Shown piece by piece: positions 16,408-28,043 of a stretch of DNA of 64,000 bases. How positions within the stretch are numbered: position 1 is the first letter of the stretch; each line of letters starts with the position of its first letter. Where the stretch lies: assembly GCA_963665195.1 (NCBI GenBank), contig OY762070.1:3534001-3598000 (forward strand), read 5' to 3'. The notes beneath the pieces are model-generated. The model did no database searches. It was not told where the DNA came from and saw nothing but the letters and a program-made list of their open reading frames with translations. The translations under genes and the position numbers were made by a program. Source of the DNA: VXYL01 sp963665195. Lineage in GTDB: Bacteria; Pseudomonadota; Gammaproteobacteria; Pseudomonadales; Azotimanducaceae.

Positions 16408-17541
16408 ATGGCCAGTCGCGAATCCAGCATCGTGCTCGCCGCCGGCTTGGGCTACGTCGCCGCCGTCGCGGCGACGCTCGTCGCTTGGCACTTCGTCGAT
16501 GCGAGGCGCAGCGCCGCGGCGATGGCTGAGTTCGGCGAGGCCACCGCCGAGGAACTGGCGCAGGCGGCCGTGGAGCCGTTGCTGCGCGAGGATCGCATAC
16601 GGTTGGGCCTGCTCGCCAATCGCCTGGCGGCACGCGCCGAGGTGCAGGGCATCGCCATCTACACGGTGGACGACGAGCCCTTCGTGGTGGTCGGGAATCT
16701 GCCTCCTGCGGCGGTCGTCTACGTCGCGCAAGCGGCGATTCAGGGCACGGTGGCCGGTTACGTTCGCGTCGCCCTGGAGGCGGAGCGCTTCAGCCTGCCG
16801 GTAGTGCGGCTGCTCGCGGACATATGGTACTTCCACGGCGCCGGCCTGCTGCTGACGCTGGGGGTAGCCTTCGCCGCTCGTCTGCGCTCCGCGCGACCGA
16901 AGCAGCATACGGAACAGGCGGACGCCGACCCGCGCAGTGCGCCTCGCGCCGAAGCCGGGTCCGCCTATGTTCTGGTGGCCAATCTCTTCCGCCGCGTTGC
17001 CGACGCCGACCGCGGCGCCGCCTTGGAAGCAGGCCTCGCGGTCGCGCAACGCGTCGCGAACCTCTACGCTGGCCACGCGGCCGCGCTGCCCGGTGCCGGA
17101 TTCCTGCTCGCGCTGCCGGCGCGGACATCGGCGGATCGAGGCTTCGAGGTGGTCTGCGCGGCGCTGCTCGTGCGCGAGCTCTGCGGCGGCACCGGCGTCG
17201 CGGCTGACGACGCCGCCGAGCCGCCTCCCTGCGCCTTCCGCTACAGTCTCGACCTCGTGGAGGAGGCGCTGCCGCTCGCAGCGCCGGAGCGCGCCCCTGC
17301 CGTACGCCCCGTGGCGGTGTTGGCGTCGCTCGCTGCGGATGGCCAGCTAGTGCTCGGCGAAGCGGCGTACGCGACCGTGGAGCGGCCCGAGAGGCTGCGC
17401 ATGGCGCCGTTCGAGAACCCTGCGCTCGGCGCCCTGTCCACTGCGGTCGCGCAGCCGCGCGGAATCGTCGAGGGCACCACCGAGGAGCATGCCGCCCTGC
17501 TCGCCCGGCAGGCGGAGCTGATCGGCGCGCCGAGCGCGTGA
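16408..17541 (+). CDS. membrane protein of unknown function (YtjB/Smp-like layout)
   Basis: A 377-aa protein with an N-terminal transmembrane segment (about 8-30), a periplasmic stretch of about 100 residues, a second segment near 138-158 (FHGAGLLLTLGVAFAARL), and a cytoplasmic part rich in Ala. The two-helix layout with a loop recalls the Smp/YtjB membrane proteins of gammaproteobacteria, but no diagnostic motif is seen. It starts 13 bp after epmB and is probably co-transcribed. Treat the function as unknown. Confidence 0.6.
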   Translation: MASRESSIVLAAGLGYVAAVAATLVAWHFVDARRSAAAMAEFGEATAEELAQAAVEPLLREDRIRLGLLANRLAARAEVQGIAIYTVDDEPFVVVGNLPPAAVVYVAQAAIQGTVAGYVRVALEAERFSLPVVRLLADIWYFHGAGLLLTLGVAFAARLRSARPKQHTEQADADPRSAPRAEAGSAYVLVANLFRRVADADRGAALEAGLAVAQRVANLYAGHAAALPGAGFLLALPARTSADRGFEVVCAALLVRELCGGTGVAADDAAEPPPCAFRYSLDLVEEALPLAAPERAPAVRPVAVLASLAADGQLVLGEAAYATVERPERLRMAPFENPALGALSTAVAQPRGIVEGTTEEHAALLARQAELIGAPSA

Positions 17542-17704
17542 CGCGACGCGGAGCAACCACGGAACCGCGATGACGGACAAGGGCAAGCACTTCATCCAGA
17601 ACTAAGACCTTTCGCGGATGGCGGCGTACAGCAACTATCCGCCGCCATTGCTCGATGCCGTGCCATGCGCGTGACCAGCAGCGAACCCTGCGCCGGCGAC
17701 GCAC

Positions 17705-19972
17705 TTAGTCCGTTTCCAAGCCGTCCACTCGCTGGAAGCCGCGCGGCAGGCGGCGACCGCGATGGGCGCGTTCGCCGCGATAGGCGCGGAGGTCCTTGCC
17801 GCGCAGGTTCAGGTGGCGGGCACCGGCGCGCACGATCAGCCGCTCCCGTTCGCGGAGTACCGTGATCGAGACCGCCCGCTCGCCGTCCTTGAACGCCTTG
17901 GGCGGGATGCCGATGAGCTTCTGGCCCTTGCCGCGGCCGAGTTCCGGCACATCGGCCAGCGGGATGACGAGCAGGTAGCCGCGGTTCGTCGCCACGGCGA
18001 CGGACTCCGCGTCGTCGTACGTCTCCGGGCCTAACGGCGTCGCGTCCCTGCCGACGTTGAGCACCGCCTTGCCGGCGCGGTTCTTGGTCAGGGTCTCCGC
18101 CAAAGTGGTGACGAAGCCGTAGCCGGCGTCGGAGGCCAGCAGCAGCCGCTGCGCGCCTTCGCCGATGGCAAGGCCCACGAAGTGCGCCCCGTCGGGCACC
18201 TTCAGGCGCCCGGTGAGCGGCTCGCCCTGGCCGCGGGCTGAGGGCAGCGTATGCGGAGGGACGGCGTAGGCGCGGCCCGTGGAGTCCAGGAAGACGCAGG
18301 CATCGCTGGTCTTGCCGCGCCCGGCCGCGCCGAAGGCATCGCCGGTGCGATAGGAGAGTTCCGCCGGATCGATGTCGTGGCCCTTGGCGGCGCGCACCCA
18401 GCCCTTCTCGGAGAGGATCACCGTGATCGGCTCGGAGGACAGCAGGTCGCGCTCGGTGAAGGCGCGCGCCTCGTCGGCGGCGGCGATCCGGGTGCGGCGG
18501 GCGTCGCCGTAGGTTTCGGCATCGGCGGCGATCTCGTCCTTGACCAGCGCCTTCAGCCGCGCCCCGGAGGCGAGGGTGCGCTGCAGATCGTCCGCTTCGG
18601 CGGTCAGTTCGGCCTTCTCTTCGTTCAGCTTGGCCTCTTCGAGCTTGGCAAGCTGGCGCAGGCGCAGGTCGAGGATCGCCGTCGCCTGCTCGTCGCTGAG
18701 CTCGAACGCAGCCATCAGCTCCTGCTTCGGCGAGTCCTCCTCGCGGATGATGCGGATGACCTCGTCCAGATTGACGTAGGCGACCAGCAGCCCGTCGACG
18801 ACGTGCAGCCGCCGGCGAATGCGCTCCAGGCGGAACTCGATGCGCCGCCGCACGGTCGCCAGGCGAAACTCCAGCCACTCGCCGAGCATGGCGGCCAGAC
18901 CCATGACGCGGGGCCGGCGATCGGTGCCGATGACGTTCAGGTTGACGCGGTAGCTGCGTTCCAGGTCCGTGGTGGCGAACAGGTGGCTCATCAGCCGCTC
19001 GACGTCGACGCGGTTGGAGCGCGGCGTCAGCACCAGCCGGGTGGGGTTCTCGTGGTCGGACTCGTCGCGGATGTCGGTGAGCATGGGCAGCTTGCGCGCC
19101 TGCATCTGCGCCGCGATCTGCTCCAGCACCTTGGCTGGCGAGACCTGGTAGGGCAGCCCGGTGACGACGATGTCCGTGCTGCCGGGCCCCGCCTTCTCGC
19201 GCACGTACTGGGCCCGGGCGCGGATGCTGCCGCGGCCGGTCTCGTAGGCGCGGCGGATCTCCTCCGACGGCGTGATGATGGTGGCGTCGGCGGGGAAATC
19301 CGGCCCGGGGATGTGCTCCATCAGCTCTTCGGTGCTCGCCGCCGGCTGATCGAGCAGGCGGATGCACGCCGTCGCCACCTCGCGGGCGTTGTGCGGCGGG
19401 ATGTCCGTCGCCATGCCCACGGCGATGCCCGTGCAGCCGTTCAGCAGCACCATCGGCAGTCGCGCCGGCAGCAGTTCCGGCTCGGTAAGCGCGCCGTCGA
19501 AGTTCGGCACGAAGTCCACCGTGCCCTGGCGGACCTCGCCGAGCAGCACCTCGGCCACCTTGGCGAGGCGCGCCTCGGTGTAGCGCATGGCGGCGAACGA
19601 CTTGGGATCGTCCGGGGCGCCCCAGTTCCCTTGGCCGTGGATCAGCGGGTAGCGGTAGGAGAACGGCTGCGCCATCAGCACCATGGCTTCGTAGCAGGCG
19701 GAGTCGCCGTGCGGATGGAACTTGCCGAGCACGTCGCCGATGGTGCGGGCGGACTTCACGGGCTTCGCGCCGGCGCCGAGCCCGAGTTCGGACATGGCGT
19801 AGACGATGCGCCGCTGCACGGGCTTGAGGCCATCGCCGATATGCGGCAGGGCGCGATCGTTGATGACGTACATGGAGTAGTCCAGGTACGCCTTGCGCGT
19901 GTATTCGTGCAGCGGCAGCCGCTCCGGCCCTTCGCCGGGCGGGATCGGGTGGCCGTTCGTTTCGGTGTCCAT
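17705..19972 (-). CDS. parC: DNA topoisomerase IV subunit A
   Basis: A 755-aa type IIA topoisomerase subunit that decatenates daughter chromosomes with ParE. The catalytic tyrosine is Tyr131 (AAMRYTEARL). The quinolone-resistance region reads GKFHPHGDSACYEA, with Ser91 and Glu95 at the positions of E. coli ParC Ser80 and Glu84, i.e. the sensitive form. The C-terminus has a short ParC-type beta-pinwheel rather than a GyrA tail. parE begins 45 bp upstream. Confidence 0.95.
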   Translation of the reverse strand: MDTETNGHPIPPGEGPERLPLHEYTRKAYLDYSMYVINDRALPHIGDGLKPVQRRIVYAMSELGLGAGAKPVKSARTIGDVLGKFHPHGDSACYEAMVLMAQPFSYRYPLIHGQGNWGAPDDPKSFAAMRYTEARLAKVAEVLLGEVRQGTVDFVPNFDGALTEPELLPARLPMVLLNGCTGIAVGMATDIPPHNAREVATACIRLLDQPAASTEELMEHIPGPDFPADATIITPSEEIRRAYETGRGSIRARAQYVREKAGPGSTDIVVTGLPYQVSPAKVLEQIAAQMQARKLPMLTDIRDESDHENPTRLVLTPRSNRVDVERLMSHLFATTDLERSYRVNLNVIGTDRRPRVMGLAAMLGEWLEFRLATVRRRIEFRLERIRRRLHVVDGLLVAYVNLDEVIRIIREEDSPKQELMAAFELSDEQATAILDLRLRQLAKLEEAKLNEEKAELTAEADDLQRTLASGARLKALVKDEIAADAETYGDARRTRIAAADEARAFTERDLLSSEPITVILSEKGWVRAAKGHDIDPAELSYRTGDAFGAAGRGKTSDACVFLDSTGRAYAVPPHTLPSARGQGEPLTGRLKVPDGAHFVGLAIGEGAQRLLLASDAGYGFVTTLAETLTKNRAGKAVLNVGRDATPLGPETYDDAESVAVATNRGYLLVIPLADVPELGRGKGQKLIGIPPKAFKDGERAVSITVLRERERLIVRAGARHLNLRGKDLRAYRGERAHRGRRLPRGFQRVDGLETD

Positions 19973-20017
19973 GGGCCGTTCCTTGGGCGCGGTGGGGTGA
20001 CTCGGAGGCGGGGTTCC

Positions 20018-21909
<1,892 letters not shown>

Positions 21910-21913
<4 letters not shown>

Positions 21914-22689
21914 CGGTTCCCTCGATCCTTGAGGTCTATGTTCAGCGCGAAGCCGTCGACGCGGCCGACGCGGGTGTCCAAGGTGCCGTCCGTGTGCAGT
22001 TCCAGCCAGCGGTAGCCCGGCTTGGCGTCGTCGATGGCGAAGGTCGCGCTGCCGGGCGCGAACTGGAAGCACGTCGCCGGCGTTCCCATCAGGCGCGTGC
22101 CAGCTTGCCGATCCACCGCATGGTGGATGTGCCCGAAAGCGTACCCCCTGACCCATTCGGCGTCCAGCGCGGCGAGCAGCGCCTCGCCGCCATCGATGCG
22201 GTGCGCATCGAGCCAGTGGCAGCCGAGTTCCACCGGACAGTGGTGGCCGACCACCAGCGTCGGCGCACCGTCCCGCAGCGCATCCGCCAGGCGTTCGAGT
22301 TCCGCTTCGCCGATTCGACCGCCCACCTCGCCGTCGACGTGGGTGTCGATGCCGACGATGCGCCAGCCGCCCAGAGCGAGGTGCTCGGTGGGCAGGCTGG
22401 CGGCGAAGGTGGCGCCGTGGTCGTGGTTGCCGGGCACGCAGAGCAGCGGCGCGGCGCAGTGCCTGGCGACGGTGTCGAGGAAAAGGGCGTAGGTGGCGGG
22501 CGACGGCCGCTCGGCGATGTCGCCGGTGGCGAGGACGGCATCCGGCGACCGTTCCGCGCACGCGGCATCCAGCACCGCGTCCAGACTGGCGGCGGTGTCG
22601 ACGCCGAGCAAGGTCGTTGCCGGGCGCTCGAACAGGTGGCAGTCGGTGACCTGCAGGACGTGCAGCGGGGCGGCTACGCGATCGGGCAT
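21910..22689 (-). CDS. cpdA: 3',5'-cyclic-AMP phosphodiesterase CpdA
   Basis: A 259-aa calcineurin-like metallophosphoesterase. Metal-binding motifs in order are VTDCHLF, ATGDIAE, PGNHDHG, VVGHHCP and FGHIHHA. CpdA hydrolyses cAMP and so tunes Crp signalling. The ATG at 22689 was chosen; one 8 codons upstream is possible. Its place between yqiB and parE matches E. coli and supports the name. ATGA overlap with parE. Confidence 0.92.
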
Positions 22690-22724
22690 CGAATCGGCAG
22701 CGCGGCTTGCCGGCATCGGCGCGG

Positions 22725-23195
22725 CTACGAGCCCATCATGGCGGCTGGCTGCTCGGCGATGCCGTGGCGCAGGCAGGCGTTCAGGAAGTCCGCGAGGAAT
22801 CGGTTCACCTGGGCTTTTTCGTCCGGCTGGCGCATCTTGGGATTGGGGTAGGCGTAGACCGGCTCGAAGCGGCGCTGGCCCTGGAACTCGACCACCTCGG
22901 CGCTCTGCGTATCGTGGTACAGGCGCACCTTCATGGACAGCGCGGCGATGCCATGGCCGCCGGGCATGGTGAGCGTCGCGAGGGAGGTGTAGCGGCTGCG
23001 ATCCTCCACTTCCACCTGCACTGCCGACGAACGGTCGCCGAACAGCATGCGGAACAGCCGGGTCGCGCCGTCGCCGTGTTTGGCCGCGCTGCCGCGGCGC
23101 GAGAGTTCCGGCATCAGCCTGGTGAGGCGCAGATAGTTGCCATCGCACTGGGCGAGGTGCCTGCCGAGGTCGATGTTGTAGCGCCGGTCTCGCAT
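22725..23195 (-). CDS. yqiB: DUF1249 family protein (YqiB)
   Basis: A 156-aa cytoplasmic protein of the DUF1249 family. The conserved core is YNIDLGRHLAQCDGNYLRL, then the MPGGHGIAALSMKVRLYHD and VYAYPNPKMRQPDEK blocks. The biochemical role is unknown. It sits between tolC (divergent, 163 bp) and cpdA (35 bp away), as in E. coli; nudF, which usually lies here too, is absent. Confidence 0.9.
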   Translation of the reverse strand: MRDRRYNIDLGRHLAQCDGNYLRLTRLMPELSRRGSAAKHGDGATRLFRMLFGDRSSAVQVEVEDRSRYTSLATLTMPGGHGIAALSMKVRLYHDTQSAEVVEFQGQRRFEPVYAYPNPKMRQPDEKAQVNRFLADFLNACLRHGIAEQPAAMMGS

Positions 23196-23358
23196 TCGTT
23201 GCTGCTGCCGCTGCGGGCCGCGCACCGTGGCGCGAACCTTGAAGCGCCGGATTCTAACCGCCGCTGCGTAAGGATAGGAAGCTCTGCGCCGTGAGGTCTT
23301 TGTTAGACTCCGCCGCCTCCGGCGCTGCTCGCGAACGAGCCAGACGTAAGGACCCTCT

Positions 23359-24786
23359 ATGAACAATCTCTCGAATCCGCCGATCCGCCCGCGTCGCCCG
23401 CTCGGCAAAGCGCTGGCGATGGCGGGATGCGCACTCGCCGCGCTGGCGACGGCTGGCAGCGCCGCCGCCGCGAGCCTGAGCGAGGTCTATGCCCGCGCCC
23501 TAGAGAACGACCCCGTGCTGGCGGCGGCTCGCGCCCAGCACGCGTCGCGCAAGGAGACGGTGGTGCAGTCGCGGGCGGCGCTGCTGCCCAACATCGCCGC
23601 CAACGCGGGCACGACGCAATCCACCGTCTTGGTGGACGGCATCAACCCGCAGGACGGCCTGCCGTATCCGGAGCGCGACGTCACCCGCCGAAACTGGGGC
23701 GCCGGCGTCAGCCAGGCGGTGGTGGACGTGCCGAGCTGGTTCAACTACATGGGTGCCAAGGCGCAGGCCAGAGCTGCGGACTGGGACTTGGAGACGGCCG
23801 CCCAGGCGCTCATCACCCGGGTTGCCGCTGCCTACCTGAACGTGCTCCGCGGGCAGGCCGCGCTGGAGTCCGCGCTGGCCTCCGAAGAAGCCGTGCGCCG
23901 CCAGTTGGAGCAGGTCCAGCAGCGCTTCGACGTGGGTCTGGTCGCCATCACCGACGTGCTCGATGCGAAGGCGGAATACGACAACACCGTGGTCTCCCGC
24001 ATCCAAGCGGAGGGCAACCAGGCGATCTTCTTCGAGGGCCTGCGCACGCTCACCAAGACCCCCTACAGCGAGGTGGATCGCATTGCCGACAGCCTGCCCA
24101 TCGTCGATCCGGTGCCGGGCGACGAAGAGGAATGGGTCGCCGCGGCGCTGACCGGCAACTACGCCATCCGCGCCGCGCAGGAGGCGCTCGCCGGCGCCAA
24201 GCGGGATCTCGACGCGCGCCTGGCGCGCCATCTGCCGACGGTCACCGCATCGGCCAACTACGGCGCCACCAGCGGCAGCCAGGCGTTCGGCGGCTTCGTG
24301 ATCCCGGACCAGTCGTCCGCCTCGGTGAGCTACTCGCTGAACCTCAACGTGCCGATCTTCCAGGGCCTCGCCAACCACTCCGGCGTCCGCCAGGCCCGCC
24401 ACGGTCTGGAGCAGGCCCGCCAGCAGCTCATCCAGCAGGAACTCAACGTCGCCGAGAACACCCGCAACCTGTACCGCACTGTGGCGACGGAAGTGGCCCG
24501 CGTGCAGGCCCGCGGCGAGGCCATCAAGTCGTCCGAAGCGGCCCTCGAGGCCACCCAAACCGGCTACGAGGTGGGCACCCGCAACATCGTCGAAGTGCTG
24601 CTCGCGCAGCGCCGCCTGTACCAGTCGCAGTTCGACTACGCGAGCTCCCGCTACGACTACGTGATCAACCTGCTGCGCCTGAAAGAGGCCGCGGGCGCGC
24701 TCGACGAGCGCGACGTGGAGGAACTGAACGCCTTCATGGACGCCCAGAACCCGGTACGGCGGCTGGCGGGTACGACGGGACGGTAG
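23359..24786 (+). CDS. tolC: outer-membrane efflux/secretion channel TolC
   Basis: A 475-aa exit duct for tripartite efflux pumps and type I secretion. A signal peptide (about 1-38, hydrophobic core ALAMAGCALAALATAGSAAA) is followed by two outer-membrane-efflux repeats (about 40-240 and 250-450) with typical heptad helices (QLEQVQQRFDVGLVAITDVL and TQTGYEVGTRNIVEVLLAQR). TAAGGA precedes the ATG. It converges on waaA with only 6 bp between the stops. Confidence 0.95.
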   Translation: MNNLSNPPIRPRRPLGKALAMAGCALAALATAGSAAAASLSEVYARALENDPVLAAARAQHASRKETVVQSRAALLPNIAANAGTTQSTVLVDGINPQDGLPYPERDVTRRNWGAGVSQAVVDVPSWFNYMGAKAQARAADWDLETAAQALITRVAAAYLNVLRGQAALESALASEEAVRRQLEQVQQRFDVGLVAITDVLDAKAEYDNTVVSRIQAEGNQAIFFEGLRTLTKTPYSEVDRIADSLPIVDPVPGDEEEWVAAALTGNYAIRAAQEALAGAKRDLDARLARHLPTVTASANYGATSGSQAFGGFVIPDQSSASVSYSLNLNVPIFQGLANHSGVRQARHGLEQARQQLIQQELNVAENTRNLYRTVATEVARVQARGEAIKSSEAALEATQTGYEVGTRNIVEVLLAQRRLYQSQFDYASSRYDYVINLLRLKEAAGALDERDVEELNAFMDAQNPVRRLAGTTGR

Positions 24787-24792
24787 CTTCAG

Positions 24793-26037
24793 CTAGCGCA
24801 GCCAGGCGCAAAGCTGCTCGACGAGGGCGTCGGTAGCGCCCCGACCCTCGGCCACTACCCGGCGCGCCGCCTCGCCTTCCCGACTGCGCCGCTCGTCGTC
24901 GGCGAGCAGTTCGGCGACGCCGCGCCCCAAGCCGGCGGCATCCGAGACCTCGTGCAGGCAGCCGGCGGCGGCGAACCGCCCGGCGATGTCCTCGATCTTG
25001 AAACGCGCCGGGCCCATCAGCATGGGCAGGCCATGCGCTGCCGCTTCGATGGGATTGTGGCCGCCGGTGCGATCGAGCGTGCCACCGACGAAGGCGACTT
25101 GCGCGCGGCCGTAGAGGTGGGCGAGCGTGCCCATTACATCCCCTAGCAGCACCTGGTTGCGGAGCTGCCTTTCGGAGAGCTGGCCATAGGTCAGACCGCG
25201 CTCTTCCACAAGCCTCGCCACGGCTTGGACCCTGGCGGGGTGGCGGGGCACCAAGATCAGGCGCAGCGTCGGCCAACGCTCCAGTAGCCGGATATGGGCA
25301 TCCAGCACGATGGTCTCCTCGCCGTCGTGCGTGCTGCCGGCGATCCATGTCGGCGCGTCGTCGAAGTCCAGCCCTTGGACCCCGAATGCGTCCGGCGGCA
25401 GTGCGGCATCGAACTTGACGCTGCCGGTGACGGTCACCGCGCTTGCCCCCAGCGCGCGGAACCGGGCCGCGGCGTCCTCGTCCTGACAAGCGATACCGCC
25501 GAGGCGACGGAGCATGGTCCTGGTGAGCGAGCCGACGCGTCGATAGCCGCGATAGGAGCGTTCCGACAGCCGCGCGTTGACCAGATAGACCCCAGCGCCC
25601 GTGTCGGCCGTCTGGCGGATCAGGTTCGGCCAGAGCTCGGTTTCCATCAGCACCAGCGCCCGGGGCTGGACGCGGCGCAGGAAGCGCTTGACGGCCCACG
25701 GATAGTCGTAGGGCGCGTAGCAGTGCGTGGCGATGTCGGCGAGCAGCGCTTCCACGCGCGCCGCGCCCGTAGGCGTCATCGTGGTGACGAGGAGAGGGGC
25801 GTCGGGCAGTCGCTCATGCAGCCGCCGGATGACGGGCGCGGCGGCGTTCGTCTCGCCCGCAGAGACCGTGTGGAACCAGATCGGCCGCTGCGGAAGCTGC
25901 GCGGGAAGCCGGCCGAAGCGCTCGCCGATGCGCTCCCCGTAGGCCGGCTCGGAACGCGCCTTCCAGTGCAGCCTAGCCCAGACCCAGGGCAGCGCCAGCG
26001 CGAGCAGCGCATCGTAGAGGAGCCGCAGCATGGGCAA
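24793..26037 (-). CDS. waaA: 3-deoxy-D-manno-octulosonic acid (Kdo) transferase
   Basis: A 414-aa GT30 enzyme that adds Kdo to lipid A precursors on the inner leaflet of the inner membrane. It has an N-terminal membrane anchor (LYDALLALALPWVWARLHW), the catalytic Glu in HTVSAGETNAA, the ELWPNLI block, and the C-terminal GGHNPIEAAAHG signature. Number of Kdo residues added is not predictable from sequence. It is divergent from the FAD oxidoreductase gene. Confidence 0.95.
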   Translation of the reverse strand: MPMLRLLYDALLALALPWVWARLHWKARSEPAYGERIGERFGRLPAQLPQRPIWFHTVSAGETNAAAPVIRRLHERLPDAPLLVTTMTPTGAARVEALLADIATHCYAPYDYPWAVKRFLRRVQPRALVLMETELWPNLIRQTADTGAGVYLVNARLSERSYRGYRRVGSLTRTMLRRLGGIACQDEDAAARFRALGASAVTVTGSVKFDAALPPDAFGVQGLDFDDAPTWIAGSTHDGEETIVLDAHIRLLERWPTLRLILVPRHPARVQAVARLVEERGLTYGQLSERQLRNQVLLGDVMGTLAHLYGRAQVAFVGGTLDRTGGHNPIEAAAHGLPMLMGPARFKIEDIAGRFAAAGCLHEVSDAAGLGRGVAELLADDERRSREGEAARRVVAEGRGATDALVEQLCAWLR

Positions 26038-26091
26038 GCTCGTGAGCCAAAGGCGCTATGCTAAACGCCAAGCCGACTCCCGCCCGAAGCC

Positions 26092-27249
26092 ATGCCGTCC
26101 GCCTCGCCGCGCATCGATGTCGATGTCGCCGTCATCGGGGCGGGCGTTGCCGGACTGTGGCTCGCCAACCTGCTTCAGGCGCGCGGCCTTGCGGTGGCGG
26201 TGTGCGCGAGAACGCCCATCGGCGGCGAACAGACGCTGGCCAGCCAAGGCATCATCCACAGTGGCCTGAAGTACGGCCTGGGTCGGCGCTCGGCCTCGAC
26301 GGACAGTGGCCTCGCAGCCATGCCGGAACGCTGGCGGGCCTGCCTGCGGGGCGCAGGAGAGCTGGATCTGCGCGGCGTGCGCGTCATCGCCGAGCGCTTG
26401 CATCTGCACGCCGGGCCTGCGTCCGCTCAGCCGCGCGCGGTTGCCGCCGCGCGTCTGTTCGCGAGTCGCTGCCGCCGCGCGGACCCGGCTGCCGTGCCGC
26501 CGTTCGACCGCGGCGTTCTGTTCGAGATCGACGAGTTCGCCGTTGACGTGCCGTGTCTTGTGCGGCGGCTGGCTGAGTCGCTCCAGGGCAGGTTCGTGGC
26601 AGGAATGGTCGCGGCCGATGCGCTGCTCCCCGCCGCCGAGGGATTGCGCGGCATTGCGACCGCTCGCGGTACGCTGCGGGCCGCGGCCTACGTCCTCGCG
26701 GTGGGTGCCGGCACGGCTGGCATCGCAGCTTCCGCCGGGTTCGGCGACATTCCGCTGCGACGCCTGCCGCTGCGGCAAACGTGCATCGCCCTGCGCGAAC
26801 CACCCGCGGTCTTCGCGCACTGCCTGACGCGGGCGACCGGCACCGAACCGGATCTGACGATCACGAGTCACGGCAACGCGCTTTACGTCGGTGGCCGCAT
26901 CGCTGGCGAAGGTGCGGAGCGCGACGCCGGCGCGCATGCCGACGCCGTGCGCCGGGTCCTCGGCCGCGCCCTGCCGGCGATCGACCTGCGCGGTGCCGAG
27001 TTCGACTCGTTCCTCGTCGATCGAGCGGAACCCGCGCAGCCCGGCGCGCGCCGTGCCGACAGGCCGTTCGTCGCCCGCCGCGGCAACTGCCTCCTGTGTC
27101 TGCCCGTCAAGCTGAGCCTGGTGCCGCTGCTCGGCGATCTGGCGATGGACATGCTTCGCGATCTGGTTCCACGGCCCTCGCCCTGGCCGGGCGATCGAAC
27201 GGCCGCCGCCGAAATCGCATCGCCACCGTACCGGAGAACGCGGTGCTGA
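26092..27249 (+). CDS. FAD-dependent oxidoreductase (DAO family)
   Basis: A 385-aa protein with an N-terminal dinucleotide fold (DVAVIGAGVAGLWLAN) and a substrate domain with a second FAD contact (YVLAVGAGTAGIA). The layout follows the D-amino-acid-oxidase/glycine-oxidase family, but substrate residues cannot be assigned. No membrane segments are seen. Its stop overlaps the start of the aldo/keto reductase by 7 bp, so the two are likely translated together and may share a pathway. Confidence 0.75.
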   Translation: MPSASPRIDVDVAVIGAGVAGLWLANLLQARGLAVAVCARTPIGGEQTLASQGIIHSGLKYGLGRRSASTDSGLAAMPERWRACLRGAGELDLRGVRVIAERLHLHAGPASAQPRAVAAARLFASRCRRADPAAVPPFDRGVLFEIDEFAVDVPCLVRRLAESLQGRFVAGMVAADALLPAAEGLRGIATARGTLRAAAYVLAVGAGTAGIAASAGFGDIPLRRLPLRQTCIALREPPAVFAHCLTRATGTEPDLTITSHGNALYVGGRIAGEGAERDAGAHADAVRRVLGRALPAIDLRGAEFDSFLVDRAEPAQPGARRADRPFVARRGNCLLCLPVKLSLVPLLGDLAMDMLRDLVPRPSPWPGDRTAAAEIASPPYRRTRC

Positions 27250-28043
27250 CCCGACCGCTCGGCCGCACCGGCATCGAGGTGCCGCTGCTCGGCCTCGGCA
27301 CCGTCAAGTTCGGTCGCCGCCATGGCCTCAAGTACCGGCGCCCCTTCGAGCTGCCCACGGACGCGCAGATCGCCGACCTGCTCGCCCGCGCCCAGTCGCT
27401 CGGCGTCAACCTGCTGGACACTGCGCCGGCCTACGGCAGCAGTGAAGAGCGCCTGGGCGAAGCCATCGCCGGCAAGCGCAGCGACTGGCTGCTCTGCACC
27501 AAGGCCGGCGAGTCCTTCGACGGCAGCGTTTCGCGCTACGACTTCCGCGAGACCACGGTGATGTCGAGCGTCGAGCGCTCCCTGCGCCGCCTGCGCACCG
27601 ACAGGCTCGACATCGCGCTGCTGCACAGCGACGGCCGCGACGTGCCGCAGATCGAAGCTGCGGGCGCGTTTCGCGCGCTTCGCCGATTGCAGCGGGAAGG
27701 CGTCGTGGGCGCGGTCGGCTTCTCAGGCAAGGGCGCTGGCGACAGCGCCGCCGCCCTGCCCATCAGCGACGCGCTCATGTGCAGCGTAAACGCCCGCTGC
27801 CGGGAGGCCGTACCCGTGGTCGCCGAAGCCCAGGAGCGAGGCGTCGGCGTGCTGGTGAAGAAGCCGTTGGCCAGCGGCTTCGAGCCGGTCTCGACGCTTG
27901 CCGCCACGGCGCGGCTGGCAGGCGTCTCCTCGGTCATCTTGGGCACCTTGAACGCAGACCACTTGGCCGCCGCCGCGGCGGCGGTAGGGTGTAGTCGTGC
28001 AAGGCATGCGCTACCGGATGATCGAGGCAACCGCGACGCTTAG
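27243..28043 (+). CDS. aldo/keto reductase
   Basis: A 266-aa NAD(P)H-dependent TIM-barrel reductase. The catalytic tetrad can be placed: Asp and Tyr in LLDTAPAYGSSEERLG, Lys in LLCTKAGE, His in IALLHSDGRD. The start is GTG at 27243, inside the end of the FAD gene. The last 11 codons overlap the convergent Uma2 gene (28011-28043) and do not look like the family's usual C-terminus. Substrate unknown. Confidence 0.85.
   Translation: MLTRPLGRTGIEVPLLGLGTVKFGRRHGLKYRRPFELPTDAQIADLLARAQSLGVNLLDTAPAYGSSEERLGEAIAGKRSDWLLCTKAGESFDGSVSRYDFRETTVMSSVERSLRRLRTDRLDIALLHSDGRDVPQIEAAGAFRALRRLQREGVVGAVGFSGKGAGDSAAALPISDALMCSVNARCREAVPVVAEAQERGVGVLVKKPLASGFEPVSTLAATARLAGVSSVILGTLNADHLAAAAAAVGCSRARHALPDDRGNRDA

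Noticed and set aside
17542..17704. Small gene between the membrane protein and parC (start near 17571)
   Set aside because: The frame gives only 11 codons with no ribosome site of note and no conserved product.
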